Under the pieces are notes generated by a model. It saw nothing but the letters and a program-made list of their open reading frames with translations, was not told where the DNA came from and did not search any database. A stretch of 64,000 nucleotides of DNA from Actinomadura violacea (GTDB taxonomy: Bacteria; Actinomycetota; Actinomycetes; Streptosporangiales; Streptosporangiaceae). The DNA is taken from positions 1 to 64,000 of the forward strand of contig NZ_JAGEPF010000026.1 in NCBI RefSeq assembly GCF_017573465.1. Reading direction: 5' to 3'. Positions 51,039-64,000 of this stretch are shown piece by piece. A program made the translations under genes and the position numbers. Position 1 is the first letter of the stretch. Each line of letters begins with the position of its first letter.

Positions 51039-51425
51039 TCAGGCCAGGGGCGGTGCGGCGGCGGTGATGGACCTGGCCTGCGCCACCGCGTGGGCGGCCC
51101 ATGCGCTCGTCTGGGGCCCGGCCGGGAACTGGGCCGCGTGGTGGAAGCCGGGGCCGGTCACGGAGATGGCCACGAATCCGACATAACGACGCTCCTTCAT
51201 CAGGAGAAAGAGCAGTCCCAAAAGGCAGAACCAGACGAAGATGACGGTCAGCACGATGGCGACCACGGGGATTCCTTCGGTGACCTGGCCGGAGTCCTGA
51301 ACGGTCCAGTGGGAGCCGTGCAGAGGGTAGTTGCCGTACGGGAGAATGACATGGGTACTCGTCAGGGACATGTCGCCGATCTGTAGCAGAACGGGCTCGA
51401 CGCCACCATGAGTAACCGGGTACAT
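51039..51425 (-). CDS. Small membrane protein, function unknown
   Basis: A 128-residue protein with one strong membrane segment (residues about 52-75, IPVVAIVLTVIFVWFCLLGL) followed by a basic KERRY, so the N-terminus with THGGVEPVLLQIGDMSLTST should lie outside and the C-terminal half inside (or the reverse). The cytosolic-side part has VGFVAISVTGPGFHHAAQFP and an Ala-rich tail. No domain is recognised; proteins of this layout are common in actinomycetes. ATG at 51425 follows gaggtgagtgg. It precedes the methyltransferase gene on the same strand by 122 bases. Confidence 0.7.
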   Translation of the reverse strand: MYPVTHGGVEPVLLQIGDMSLTSTHVILPYGNYPLHGSHWTVQDSGQVTEGIPVVAIVLTVIFVWFCLLGLLFLLMKERRYVGFVAISVTGPGFHHAAQFPAGPQTSAWAAHAVAQARSITAAAPPLA

Positions 51426-51634
51426 CCACTCACCTCTGCTCGAATGAACTGTTACGGCGGCCGGGCCGTTGCGGGACTGACTGAACCTTACAGCGCGGGG
51501 CAGAACTCGAACCCGCGGTTCGGGGCAGGGGCCGGGCCGGCGCCGGCGGGGCCGCAGCGCTGGTGAGGACGGGGCCCGATGTATGTTGAGGTGAAGTGCC
51601 GATAGCGACCCGGGCGGCGACTGGGGGAGACGCC

Positions 51635-53746
51635 ATGGTCGATGAGCGGCCGAGGGGGGACGGCGGGACCGCGTCCGGGGCGCTCCGGGCGCTCGACGTC
51701 GCGCCCGCCACCGTCGCCGTCATCAGCGGGCCGGAGCAGCGCCTGGCGTACACCAACATCGCCTTCCGCGCGACCTTCGGCGACCGCGCGATCGGCGAAC
51801 CGGTCCGCCGGGCGTTCGGCGACCTCGTCCAGACCGGCTACTTCGACCTCCTCGCCCGCGTGCTCGACGGCGGCGAGCCGGTGACCCTCGCCGAGGCCCC
51901 GGTCAGCCTGTTCTTCCCCGACACCGGCTACGAGGAGCGCTTCTTCTCCTTCAGCCTGTCCCGCGTCAGCCTGTCCCGCGTCGGCCTGTCCCGCGCCGCC
52001 GGGGGCGAGCCGGCCGTGCTCGCGGTGGGCGTGGACGTCAGCGAGCACGTCGGCGCGGCCCGGCGGGCCGGGCGGACGGCCGACGAGCAGCGCCGCGCCC
52101 TGCGCCGGTTCCAGAGCCTGATCCGGGTGAGCGCCGAGATCGTCTGGGTGACGACCCCGGCGGGCGAGCCCGTCGAGCCGAGCCCCGGCTGGGAGCGGGT
52201 GACCGGCCAGGACTGGGAGGGGTTCCGCGGCAAGGGCTGGCAGAGCGCGCTGCACCCCGAGGACCGCGAGGACGCCGTGCGGTCGTGGGAGCGGGCGCTC
52301 GCGCAGGCCCGTCCCTGGCGGTACGTCTACCGGCTGCGGACGGCCGGCGGCGGCTACCGGCACTTCCAGGTCAACGCCGCGCCGGTGCACGAGAACGGCG
52401 TGGTGGTCGAGTGGGTCGGCACCTGCACCGACATCGAGCAGCAGTGGCGCCGGGAGCGCCGCACGCGGCTGCTCGACCGGGCCGCAGCCGCGACCGCCGA
52501 GCGCACCGGGCTGCGCGAGATGCTCGGCGCGCTCGCCGACGTGCTCGTGCCGGCGCTCGCCGACGGCTGCGGCGTCCACCTGCTGCCCGACTACGTCGAC
52601 CGGCCGGACGGCGCGCCGCTGCTCACCGAGCGGGTCGCGACGGCGGCGCGGTCCGGGCTGCCGCGGCAGCCGCCGTTCGGCGTGGAGTGGTACGCCGCCG
52701 ACAGCGGGTTCACCCGGACGGTGCAGCGCAGCCGCCCGCTGCACCACACGTTCCCGCCCGGCCGGCCGCCGGCGGACATGCTGCCCGAGGGCACGACCGA
52801 GTGGCTGGCCGCGGCGGACGCCAACAGCGTGGTGGTGATGCCGGTGACCGTGGACGGGGCCGTGGCGGCCGTGGTGACCGCCGCCGTCTGCGGGGAGCGC
52901 GAGCCGCTGAGCCGCGAGGACGTCGACCTGATGCGGCAGATGTTCGAGCACGCCCACGACGGGCTGAGCAGCGCGATCGAGTACCACCGGACGCAGCGGG
53001 TGGCGCTGGCGCTGCAGCACAGCCTGCTCGCCGAGCCGCCGCGGGTCCCCGGCCTGGAGATCGTCGCGCGGTACCGGGCGAGCCCGGCGACGGCCGAGGT
53101 GGGCGGCGACTGGTACGACTCGTTCGTGCTGCCGGACGGCACCGCGGTGCTGGCGATCGGCGACGCGACCGGGCACGACCTCGCCGCCGCGGTGGCGATG
53201 AGCCAGCTGCGCAACATCCTGAGGGCCCTGATCGTCGACCGGCAGGAGGGCCCCGGGCACATCCTGCGCCGGCTGAACATCGCGATGGAGACGCTGATCC
53301 CGGACGGCTCGGCGACCTGCGCGCTGGCCCGCGTCGCGCCGGACGGCCCGGGCGGTCCGCGGCTGGAGTACGCGGCCGCCGGCCATCCGCCGCCGGTCCT
53401 GGTCGCCCCGGACGGCACGACCCGGCTGCTGGAGGACGCCGCCAATCCGCTGCTCGGCCTGGGGGCGCTGTTCGACGAGCCGTACCGGAGCGCGCAGCTC
53501 ACCCTGCGGCCCGGCTGCACGCTGCTGCTGTACACCGACGGCCTGGTCGAACGGCCCGGCGAGCACCTCGACGAGGGGCTGAAGCGGCTGCGCGACGAGG
53601 CGGGGCGGTTCGCCCGCAGGTCGCTGCCGGCCTTCTGCGACGGGCTGCTGACGCACCTGCCGACCGCCGGCATCGACGACATGGCCATGATCGCCCTGCG
53701 CGTGCCGCCGGAGCGGCACGCGACGGAGCCGCCGGCGGGGGTGTAG
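51635..53746 (+). CDS. PAS-GAF-SpoIIE serine phosphatase
   Basis: A 703-residue PP2C-type (SpoIIE) phosphatase. Order: a first PAS-like region (APATVAVISGPEQRLAYTNI, residues about 24-125), a second PAS of the PAS_3 type (VSAEIVWVTTPAGEPVEPSP to VEWVGTCTDIEQQWRRERR, about 165-275), a GAF-like domain (about 295-450), and the phosphatase (EVGGDWYDSFVLPDG, GDATGHDLAAAVAM, AAAGHPPPVL, LLYTDGLVERPG, GIDDMAMIAL). Such proteins dephosphorylate anti-anti-sigma factors in actinomycete stress circuits. ATG 51635 follows ctggggga. No anti-sigma genes are adjacent. Confidence 0.9.
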   Translation: MVDERPRGDGGTASGALRALDVAPATVAVISGPEQRLAYTNIAFRATFGDRAIGEPVRRAFGDLVQTGYFDLLARVLDGGEPVTLAEAPVSLFFPDTGYEERFFSFSLSRVSLSRVGLSRAAGGEPAVLAVGVDVSEHVGAARRAGRTADEQRRALRRFQSLIRVSAEIVWVTTPAGEPVEPSPGWERVTGQDWEGFRGKGWQSALHPEDREDAVRSWERALAQARPWRYVYRLRTAGGGYRHFQVNAAPVHENGVVVEWVGTCTDIEQQWRRERRTRLLDRAAAATAERTGLREMLGALADVLVPALADGCGVHLLPDYVDRPDGAPLLTERVATAARSGLPRQPPFGVEWYAADSGFTRTVQRSRPLHHTFPPGRPPADMLPEGTTEWLAAADANSVVVMPVTVDGAVAAVVTAAVCGEREPLSREDVDLMRQMFEHAHDGLSSAIEYHRTQRVALALQHSLLAEPPRVPGLEIVARYRASPATAEVGGDWYDSFVLPDGTAVLAIGDATGHDLAAAVAMSQLRNILRALIVDRQEGPGHILRRLNIAMETLIPDGSATCALARVAPDGPGGPRLEYAAAGHPPPVLVAPDGTTRLLEDAANPLLGLGALFDEPYRSAQLTLRPGCTLLLYTDGLVERPGEHLDEGLKRLRDEAGRFARRSLPAFCDGLLTHLPTAGIDDMAMIALRVPPERHATEPPAGV
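51953..51997 (+). repeat. Three 15-bp tandem repeats inside the phosphatase gene
   Basis: agcctgtcccgcgtc occurs twice in a row, followed by a third, slightly changed unit. It codes SLSRV-SLSRV-GLSRA (residues 107-121), an insertion in the first PAS region that may differ in length between strains. Confidence 0.75.
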
Positions 53747-53919
53747 GGCGCCGCGCGTCCGGGTCGCGGCCGATCGGCTTTTGCAGGTTTCCCACAACTC
53801 GGGCCGCGCAGCCTGCGATGTCTGCGACATGGAGCTACCCGCCGGTAACCGGAAGGGTGGGCACAGCCGAGAGCCGTCGTTCCCGGCGGACAGCGTGGTC
53901 AACAGGAGGGCTCGGACGC

Positions 53920-59421
<5,502 letters not shown>

Positions 59422-59571
59422 GGCACGCCGGGCCCGGGCGCCTCGCGAGAGGCTTGTCCCCTGGTCAGCGGGGTACCAGCTGGTATGTGGCGGTGCGCGT
59501 GCTTCGGGCGGCAGCCCGGGCGCGCGTACCGGCGCATGCCAGGACGGACGCCGGCTACGGGGGAGCGTGCC
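59422..59571 (+). promoter_or_regulatory. Sigma-B-like promoter before the 69-residue protein
   Basis: GGCTTG at 59451-59456 and GGGTAC at 59471-59476, 14 bases apart, fit the actinomycete sigma-B/sigma-F stress consensus (G-x-T-T/G near -35 and GGGTAY at -10). The predicted start would be about 85 bases before the ATG at 59572. The ribosome site ggggga lies at 59560-59565 or so. Confidence 0.55.
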
Positions 59572-59781
59572 ATGGGCAAGGGATCCGGCAGGAACGACGC
59601 CGAGGCGGACGTGCAGCGCCGCGTCAAGCACGTCGGGACCGGTGCGAGCGGCAATCGCGGGACGCTCGCCGAGGAGGCCGCCACCGACGGCGCCCGCAAG
59701 GACGTCGAGCGGCGCGTCAAGCACCTCGGAACGGGCGCGACCGGCACCGCCGGCGACGCCGTGAAGAGCCCGCCGCGCTAG
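59572..59781 (+). CDS. 69-residue basic protein with an internal 15-residue duplication
   Basis: MGKGSGRNDAEADVQRRVKH... The segment DVQRRVKHVGTGASG (13-27) is repeated as DVERRVKHLGTGATG (44-58), 12 of 15 identical, joined by a short acidic link. The protein is hydrophilic, without signal or membrane segment, and predicted helix-turn-glycine units suggest binding to nucleic acid or a partner. The ATG follows gggggag. The promoter looks stress-related. It is too short for any family I know; a small stress-induced protein is the best guess. Confidence 0.7.
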   Translation: MGKGSGRNDAEADVQRRVKHVGTGASGNRGTLAEEAATDGARKDVERRVKHLGTGATGTAGDAVKSPPR

Positions 59782-59802
59782 CCGCCGTGCTGGCCTGCCG
59801 CG

Positions 59803-60456
59803 TCAGACCCGCTGGACGGCGGCGAGCCACGCCTGGACGCCGTCGGCGTCGAAGCTCGTCACCAGCCGGTCCGGGGTGATCGACAGGACGTCCCAGCCGT
59901 GCGGCCGGTCGAAGGCCGCACGGAGCTCCTGCCGGGTGACGCGGCGCGGGCCCCAGTCGCCGGGCTCGGCGTCGCTGAAGCACAGCAGGAAGAGGCGGCC
60001 TCCGCGAGCGGTCACCGCCGCGAGGCTCTCGACGTACTCGCGCCGCTCGCCGTCGTCGAAGGTGTGGAACAGGCCGCAGTCGAGGGCGGTCTCGAACGTC
60101 CGGCCGAGGCGGGCCAGCTGGAACGCGTCGGCGAGCGCGAACTCCGCGTCGAGGCCGCGTTCGCGGGCCTTCTCGCGCGCGATCGACAGCGCGGTCCCGG
60201 CGATGTCGACGCCGGTGACGTGCGCCCCGGTGGCGGCGATCCGGAGGGCGTTCTCGCCGGTGCCGCAGCCCGCGTCGAGGACCGGGCCGGTGAAGGCGCC
60301 CTCGCCCGCCAGCCGCTCGACCGCCGGCTGCGGGCGCCCGGCGTCCCAGGGCGCGGGCTCCGCGGCCCGGTACGACTCGTCCCACGGCTGCCCGTTCGTC
60401 CGCTCATGGCTGGTCGGCCGGCGCCCGCCGTACGCATCACCCGTCCGCTCGGACAC
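59803..60456 (-). CDS. Class I SAM-dependent methyltransferase
   Basis: A 217-residue methyltransferase. Motif I is VLDAGCGTGENALRIAATGA (about residues 58-77), motif II VTGVDIAGTALSIAREKA, then EFALADAFQL (motif III) and LDCGLFHTFDDGERREYVES. The N-terminal WDESYRAAEPAPWDAGRPQP is characteristic of the thiopurine-methyltransferase-like/small-molecule group. The GTG at 60456 is preferred: it lies 6 bases after ggggagg, whereas the GTG at 60483 has no site. Substrate unknown. Confidence 0.88.
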   Translation of the reverse strand: MSERTGDAYGGRRPTSHERTNGQPWDESYRAAEPAPWDAGRPQPAVERLAGEGAFTGPVLDAGCGTGENALRIAATGAHVTGVDIAGTALSIAREKARERGLDAEFALADAFQLARLGRTFETALDCGLFHTFDDGERREYVESLAAVTARGGRLFLLCFSDAEPGDWGPRRVTRQELRAAFDRPHGWDVLSITPDRLVTSFDADGVQAWLAAVQRV

Positions 60457-60627
60457 CCCGCGCCTCCCCACATCGGTACGCACTCACCCCATCGTTACAC
60501 GCGCGCCCCGCCCTCCGCGGGCACGGCGCCGCCCCTGGCTCCGCGGGGTTTCCGGGTTCGTAGGGGAGGCGTTACGCCGCTTTTAGAGCGCGCCTACCAA
60601 GGGCCGCGCCACGGTGCCGCCTAATAG

Positions 60628-62025
60628 ATGAAGGGGACGGATCCGGCGGCGATCGGGGGTGACGGAGGGGTGCGTCCGCGTTTGGCGCCGACCTCGATCC
60701 GGGCGCGCTTCACCCTGGCCATGGCGGGCGTCTCGCTGCTGGTCTACGCGGTCATCGGCGTCGGCGTGGACACCGCCGTCCACAACCGCATCGAGCGGGA
60801 CTCCTTCCGCGACACCCAGCGGGCGGCCACCGAATGGATCGACTCGATGCGCTCGCCCACCCCGCCGCAGCCGATCACCAGCGAACGCGTCCCGTACCTG
60901 CAGCTCGTCGACGCGAACGGGAGCGTGGTGTCGGCCAGCCGGGCGGCGAGCGGGCTGCCCGCGCTGAGCATGCTCCGGCCGCCCGTCGGCGACCGGATCC
61001 AGAGCCGCGTGCAGTGCGCGAACGGGCGGTGCCTGCTGCTCACCGCCGGCCTGGTCCCGCCGGAGAAGGCCGCCCGGCTGTGGGCCGGCCAGAGCCACAT
61101 CGTCTACGCGGCGATGCCGCGGCCCGCGCTGCTCGGCAGCCAGCGGCTGGAGGCCCTCGTCGCCGCCGGCGTGCTGGCGGCGTCCCTGCTCACCAGCTGG
61201 GTCACCTGGTCGCTGGTCGGCCGCACCCTGCGCCCCGTCGAGGCGATGCGGGCGCAGATCGCGGAGATCACCATCAGCGACCTCAGCCTGCGCGTCCCGC
61301 AGCCGTCCGGTGACGACGAGATCGCCCGGCTGGCGCGCACCGCCAACCAGACCCTCGACCGGCTCGAGGACGCGATGGAGCGCCAGCGCCGGTTCGGCTC
61401 GATGGTCTCGCACGAGCTGCGCCGGCCGCTCACGGGCCTGCGCACCCAGCTGGAGGAGGTGCTGCTGTTCCCCGATGCCGACCCGCACCGCGGCGTGCGG
61501 GACGCGCTCGCGACGGCCGGCCGGCTCCAGTCGATCATCGAGGAGATGCTGATGCTCACCCGCATCAGCACCGGGCCGCGGGCCGTCGAGCCGGTCGGCC
61601 TGGCCGCCCTGGCGCGCGAGGAGGCCGCCCGCCGCGGCGGCGGGCCGCCGGTGGAGGTCAGTGCCCCCGAGGAGCTCACCGTCACCGGCAACCGGGTGCA
61701 GCTCGCCGGCGTGCTGGCGAACCTGCTGGTCAACGCGCAGCGCCACGCGCGCACCGGGGTGCGGGTCACGGTGCTGCGCGCGGACGGCGACGCGGCGGTC
61801 GCCGTCCAGGACGACGGGGCGGGGATCGCCCCGGGCGACCGGGAGCGCGTCTTCGAGCCCTTCACCCGGCTGGCCGAGGGCCGCCGCCGCGATCCCGGCG
61901 GCAGCGGCCTCGGCCTGGCGATCTGCCGTGCCGTCGCCGAGACCCACAACGGCACCCTGCGCGTCGAGGACTCCGAGCGGGGCGCCCGGTTCGTCCTCAG
62001 ACTCCCCTTGGCCCCGCCGCCCTGA
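60628..62025 (+). CDS. Sensor histidine kinase (HisKA type), orphan
   Basis: A 465-residue membrane kinase. Two membrane segments (LAMAGVSLLVYAVIGVGV about residues 30-47; ALVAAGVLAASLLTSWVTWS about 172-191) flank an extracellular part of about 120 residues with two cysteines (RVQCANGRCLL). A HAMP (GRTLRPVEAMRAQIAEI) leads to SMVSHELRRPLTGLRTQ with the phospho-His, then NLLVNAQRHA, DDGAGIAPGDRERVFEPF and GGSGLGLAICRAVAETH. No response regulator gene is adjacent in this window. The start ATG at 60628 directly follows ctaatag and has no strong ribosome site, so a leaderless mRNA is possible. Confidence 0.9.
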   Translation: MKGTDPAAIGGDGGVRPRLAPTSIRARFTLAMAGVSLLVYAVIGVGVDTAVHNRIERDSFRDTQRAATEWIDSMRSPTPPQPITSERVPYLQLVDANGSVVSASRAASGLPALSMLRPPVGDRIQSRVQCANGRCLLLTAGLVPPEKAARLWAGQSHIVYAAMPRPALLGSQRLEALVAAGVLAASLLTSWVTWSLVGRTLRPVEAMRAQIAEITISDLSLRVPQPSGDDEIARLARTANQTLDRLEDAMERQRRFGSMVSHELRRPLTGLRTQLEEVLLFPDADPHRGVRDALATAGRLQSIIEEMLMLTRISTGPRAVEPVGLAALAREEAARRGGGPPVEVSAPEELTVTGNRVQLAGVLANLLVNAQRHARTGVRVTVLRADGDAAVAVQDDGAGIAPGDRERVFEPFTRLAEGRRRDPGGSGLGLAICRAVAETHNGTLRVEDSERGARFVLRLPLAPPP

Positions 62026-62033
62026 GCCCGGGC

Positions 62034-62387
62034 CTACGAGCAGTGGAAGCCGAAGAGCTCGTGGACGTAGGCGCCGGACGGGTCGGCGGGCAGGTCGGGG
62101 TCGGGCCGGCAGGTGACGGTCACGGGCTTGGCCTTCTCGGGCACGAAGCCGCGGACGGTGAAGGTGCCGTGGATGTCGCCGGAGGCGCGGGCGCCGGCCT
62201 TCTCGGGGCGGCAGCCCGCGATGCCGCGGGCGAGGCCGCTGGTGGACAGGACCAGCCGTGAGCAGCTGAAGTCGGCGGCGGGCCGTCCCGGCCGTTCGGC
62301 GGCGGACGCGGCGGACGCCGCGCCGATCGCCCCGGTGGCCGCGGCGGCCAGCGAGGCGGCCGTCAGGATGCGCAGGCAGGAGAGCAT
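62034..62387 (-). CDS. Small secreted protein with four cysteines, function unknown
   Basis: The ATG at 62387, after aaggacg, gives 117 residues with a signal peptide (MLSCLRILTAASLAAAATGA..., cleavage after SASA near residue 32). The mature part of about 85 residues has four cysteines (DFSCSR, IAGCRPE, VTCRPD, FHCS), spaced for two disulfides, and a beta-rich centre GDIHGTFTVRGFVPEKAKPV. Its 3' end is 8 bases from the convergent kinase end. No domain recognised. It is similar in plan, though not in sequence, to the secreted protein at 29885. Confidence 0.68.
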   Translation of the reverse strand: MLSCLRILTAASLAAAATGAIGAASAASAAERPGRPAADFSCSRLVLSTSGLARGIAGCRPEKAGARASGDIHGTFTVRGFVPEKAKPVTVTCRPDPDLPADPSGAYVHELFGFHCS

Positions 62388-62627
62388 GGAAGACGTCCTT
62401 ACTGCCGGGGCCGGCGGTCCGTTGCGCACCGGCCTGACCTTGAGACTTCTGTGTCATGCCTGTCAGCGGGACGCCCTACCCCGCTTCCAGCGGCTCTCAC
62501 TGATTTCCCCACGAACCTTGAGAATCGTGCGAAACGCCCGTATCGGGCGGTGCATCGCGCACCGCGGCGGCGGGTTGGGGCCTGTGCCGCGGGGAATGTC
62601 GGCGCAGGTGAGGAAGGGAGAGAGCGG

Positions 62628-63869
62628 GTGAGCACGGCGGCGGGGGTCGATCACGCGGCGCTGTTCGCCGCGCTGCCGAGCCCGTCGCTGGTGATGGGCC
62701 CCGACCTGGTGATCGCGGACGTCGACCGCGCCTTCGTGGACGCCACCGGACGGACCCGCGAGGAACTGGTCGGGCTGCACGTGCGCCGGGCGTTCCCCCG
62801 CGAGGCGGACGACGAGGGCATGCGGAACCTGGAGGAGTCCCTGAACCGGGTCCTCGCCACGGGCGAACCCGACACGATGCCGCTGCAGAAGCACCTCATC
62901 CCGGGACCGGAGGGCGTCGAGGAGCGCTGGTGGGCGCCGGTGAACGTGCCGGTGCCCGGCGCGGACGGGCGCATCGCGTGGATCGTCCACCAGGCCGAGG
63001 ACGTCACCCCCTACGTGACGTCCGGTCCGAGCGCGGTGCGCGGCGACCGTCCCGGCGTGTGGAGGGGCGCGCACCTGGAGACGGCGCAGACACTGGAGGC
63101 CAAGCTGTACGCGCGGGCGCGCGAGCTGCAGCGGCTGAACACGGAGCTGCGCCGGGCGCACGCGCGCGAGCGGCAGGTCGCGCTCACGCTGCAGCGGGCC
63201 ATGCTGACGACGCCCGACCTGGACCTGCACGGCGAGGTGGCGGTCCGGTACCTGCCCGCCACCCGGGGGCTGAGCGTCGGGGGCGACTGGTACGACGTCG
63301 TCGACCTGCCGCCCGACCGGTTCGCGCTGGCGGTCGGCGACGTGGTCGGGCACGGGCTGGAGGCGGCCGCGGCGATGGGCATGCTCCGCAGCGCGCTGAG
63401 CGCGGCCGTGCGCGCGGTCGGGCGTCCCGCGCCGGCGCTGGAGGTCCTCGGGCTGTACGCGGGGTCGCTCGAGGCGGCGCTGAACACGACCGTCGTCCAG
63501 GCCGTCGTCGACACCGGCAACCAGGTGATCACCTACAGCAGCGCCGGGCACCCTCCGCCGGTGCTCGCGCGCGCGGACGGCCGGCACGACCTGCTGGACA
63601 AGGCGACCGATCCGCCGCTGGGCGTCCAGGCCGTGCCGCGCCCGCAGGCCAACGCCTCCTACGAGCCCGGCGACACGCTGGTGCTGTACACCGACGGGCT
63701 CATCGAGCGCCACGGCGAGGACATCGACGTCGGTCTCGGCCGCCTCACCGGGGCCCTCGCCGACGCGGCCCGGTACGACGCGGCGCGACTGGCCGACACC
63801 GTGCTGGCCCGGCTCGGCGTCGCCGCCGGCGGCCCGGACGACATCGGCCTGGTCATCGCCCGGCTCTGA
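62628..63869 (+). CDS. PAS-SpoIIE serine phosphatase
   Basis: A 413-residue phosphatase with a short N-terminal PAS domain (LFAALPSPSLVMGPDLVIAD to IAWIVHQAEDVTPYV, residues about 9-128), a coiled-coil-like link (ARARELQRLNTELRRAHARE) and a SpoIIE/PP2C domain: LSVGGDWYDVVDLPPDR, GDVVGHGLEAAAAMG, YSSAGHPPPVL, LVLYTDGLIERHG, GGPDDIGLVIA. It should act on an anti-anti-sigma factor. The GTG at 62628 follows aagggag. It is the second such phosphatase within 12 kb, and no sigma-factor or anti-sigma gene accompanies either. Confidence 0.9.
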   Translation: MSTAAGVDHAALFAALPSPSLVMGPDLVIADVDRAFVDATGRTREELVGLHVRRAFPREADDEGMRNLEESLNRVLATGEPDTMPLQKHLIPGPEGVEERWWAPVNVPVPGADGRIAWIVHQAEDVTPYVTSGPSAVRGDRPGVWRGAHLETAQTLEAKLYARARELQRLNTELRRAHARERQVALTLQRAMLTTPDLDLHGEVAVRYLPATRGLSVGGDWYDVVDLPPDRFALAVGDVVGHGLEAAAAMGMLRSALSAAVRAVGRPAPALEVLGLYAGSLEAALNTTVVQAVVDTGNQVITYSSAGHPPPVLARADGRHDLLDKATDPPLGVQAVPRPQANASYEPGDTLVLYTDGLIERHGEDIDVGLGRLTGALADAARYDAARLADTVLARLGVAAGGPDDIGLVIARL

Positions 63870-63890
63870 CGCGTTCCCCGGGTGGGCGGT

Positions 63891-64000
63891 TCAGAGCCGG
63901 ATGCGGCCGCTGAGCCAGTCCGCGATGAAGTGCTCCAGGGACGGCGCGACGCAGCGCCGGTTGTCGGTCCGGTGGTCCCAGACGAAGATGTCGGGCCGGC
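63891..64000 (-). CDS. Partial gene, SUKH (SMI1/KNR4)-like C-terminus
   Basis: Only the last 36 or so codons are inside the window; the 5' end lies beyond 64000. The readable residues include PDIFVWDHRTDNRRCVAPSL and EHFIADWLSG. The V/F-x-V-W-D-H-x-T-x-x-x-R-x-V-A-x-S-L pattern is typical of the last strand-helix of SUKH-fold proteins, several of which are immunity proteins of polymorphic toxins. The rest of the gene and its neighbours are needed to confirm this. Confidence 0.5.
   Translation of the reverse strand, partial: RPDIFVWDHRTDNRRCVAPSLEHFIADWLSGRIRL

Noticed and set aside
52285..53919. Upstream extension of the carboxylase reading frame
   Set aside because: It lies inside the SpoIIE phosphatase gene in another frame and resembles no protein; the GTG at 53920 has an excellent ribosome site and begins the family-typical N-terminus.

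Overview
The window is uniformly very GC-rich, with long antisense open frames behind most genes, many GTG starts and frequent ATGA/GTGA overlaps. With the gene content (NarGHJI, SpoIIE-type phosphatases with PAS domains, a DUF574-type methyltransferase, many TetR regulators, NDP-forming acyl-CoA synthetase) this points to an actinomycete. A member of the Streptosporangiales such as Actinomadura is my best guess; the genus is inference. No rRNA, tRNA, CRISPR, transposase or phage gene was seen. It reads as ordinary chromosome with several catabolic islands.

Layout. 1-440: non-coding leader with an unusual fold in which every base of 20-84 is paired except three 3-base loops. 441-7241: translationally coupled narGHJI respiratory nitrate reductase operon. 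7357-11058: drug-type MFS pump, TDT-family permease, membrane acyltransferase. 11390-19317: a D-amino-acid island (SIS regulator-like protein, N-acyl-D-amino-acid deacylase, permease, penicillin-binding-fold hydrolase, then a GNAT-NSAR pair and a divergent M20 hydrolase). The last three match the known irreversible D- to L-amino-acid route through N-succinyl intermediates. 19378-22179: large protein with a PcfJ-like core. 22228-29585: acyl-CoA island (MFS, DUF35 protein, thiolase-like protein, NDP-forming acyl-CoA ligase, acyl-CoA dehydrogenase, TetR) whose promoters share a TAGAA-N5-TTCTA operator; the same operator recurs before an SDR gene at 44323.

29885-37381: mixed accessory genes (small secreted protein, DUF5937-like regulator and MFS with overlapping start codons, quinone oxidoreductase, secreted PHB-depolymerase-type esterase, PAP2 phosphatase, TetR/MpaB-type oxygenase pair). 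37448-42723: FtsX-type ABC exporter divergent from a two-component system. 42840-50118: TetR/SDR genes, then a TetR, amidohydrolase, NCS1 permease and ureohydrolase module around a perfect operator. 50122-64000: methyltransferases, two SpoIIE-family phosphatases, a single-chain 1833-residue acyl-CoA carboxylase, a 69-residue repeat protein behind a sigma-B-like promoter, an orphan histidine kinase, and a gene cut by the window edge.

Two nearly identical 26-bp-arm hairpins (16039-16102 and 37382-37445) sit exactly at convergent gene ends, and a third junction (25491-25536) has a related hairpin. They look like a dispersed bidirectional-terminator repeat. Function assignments rest on motifs read by eye; no database search was possible.
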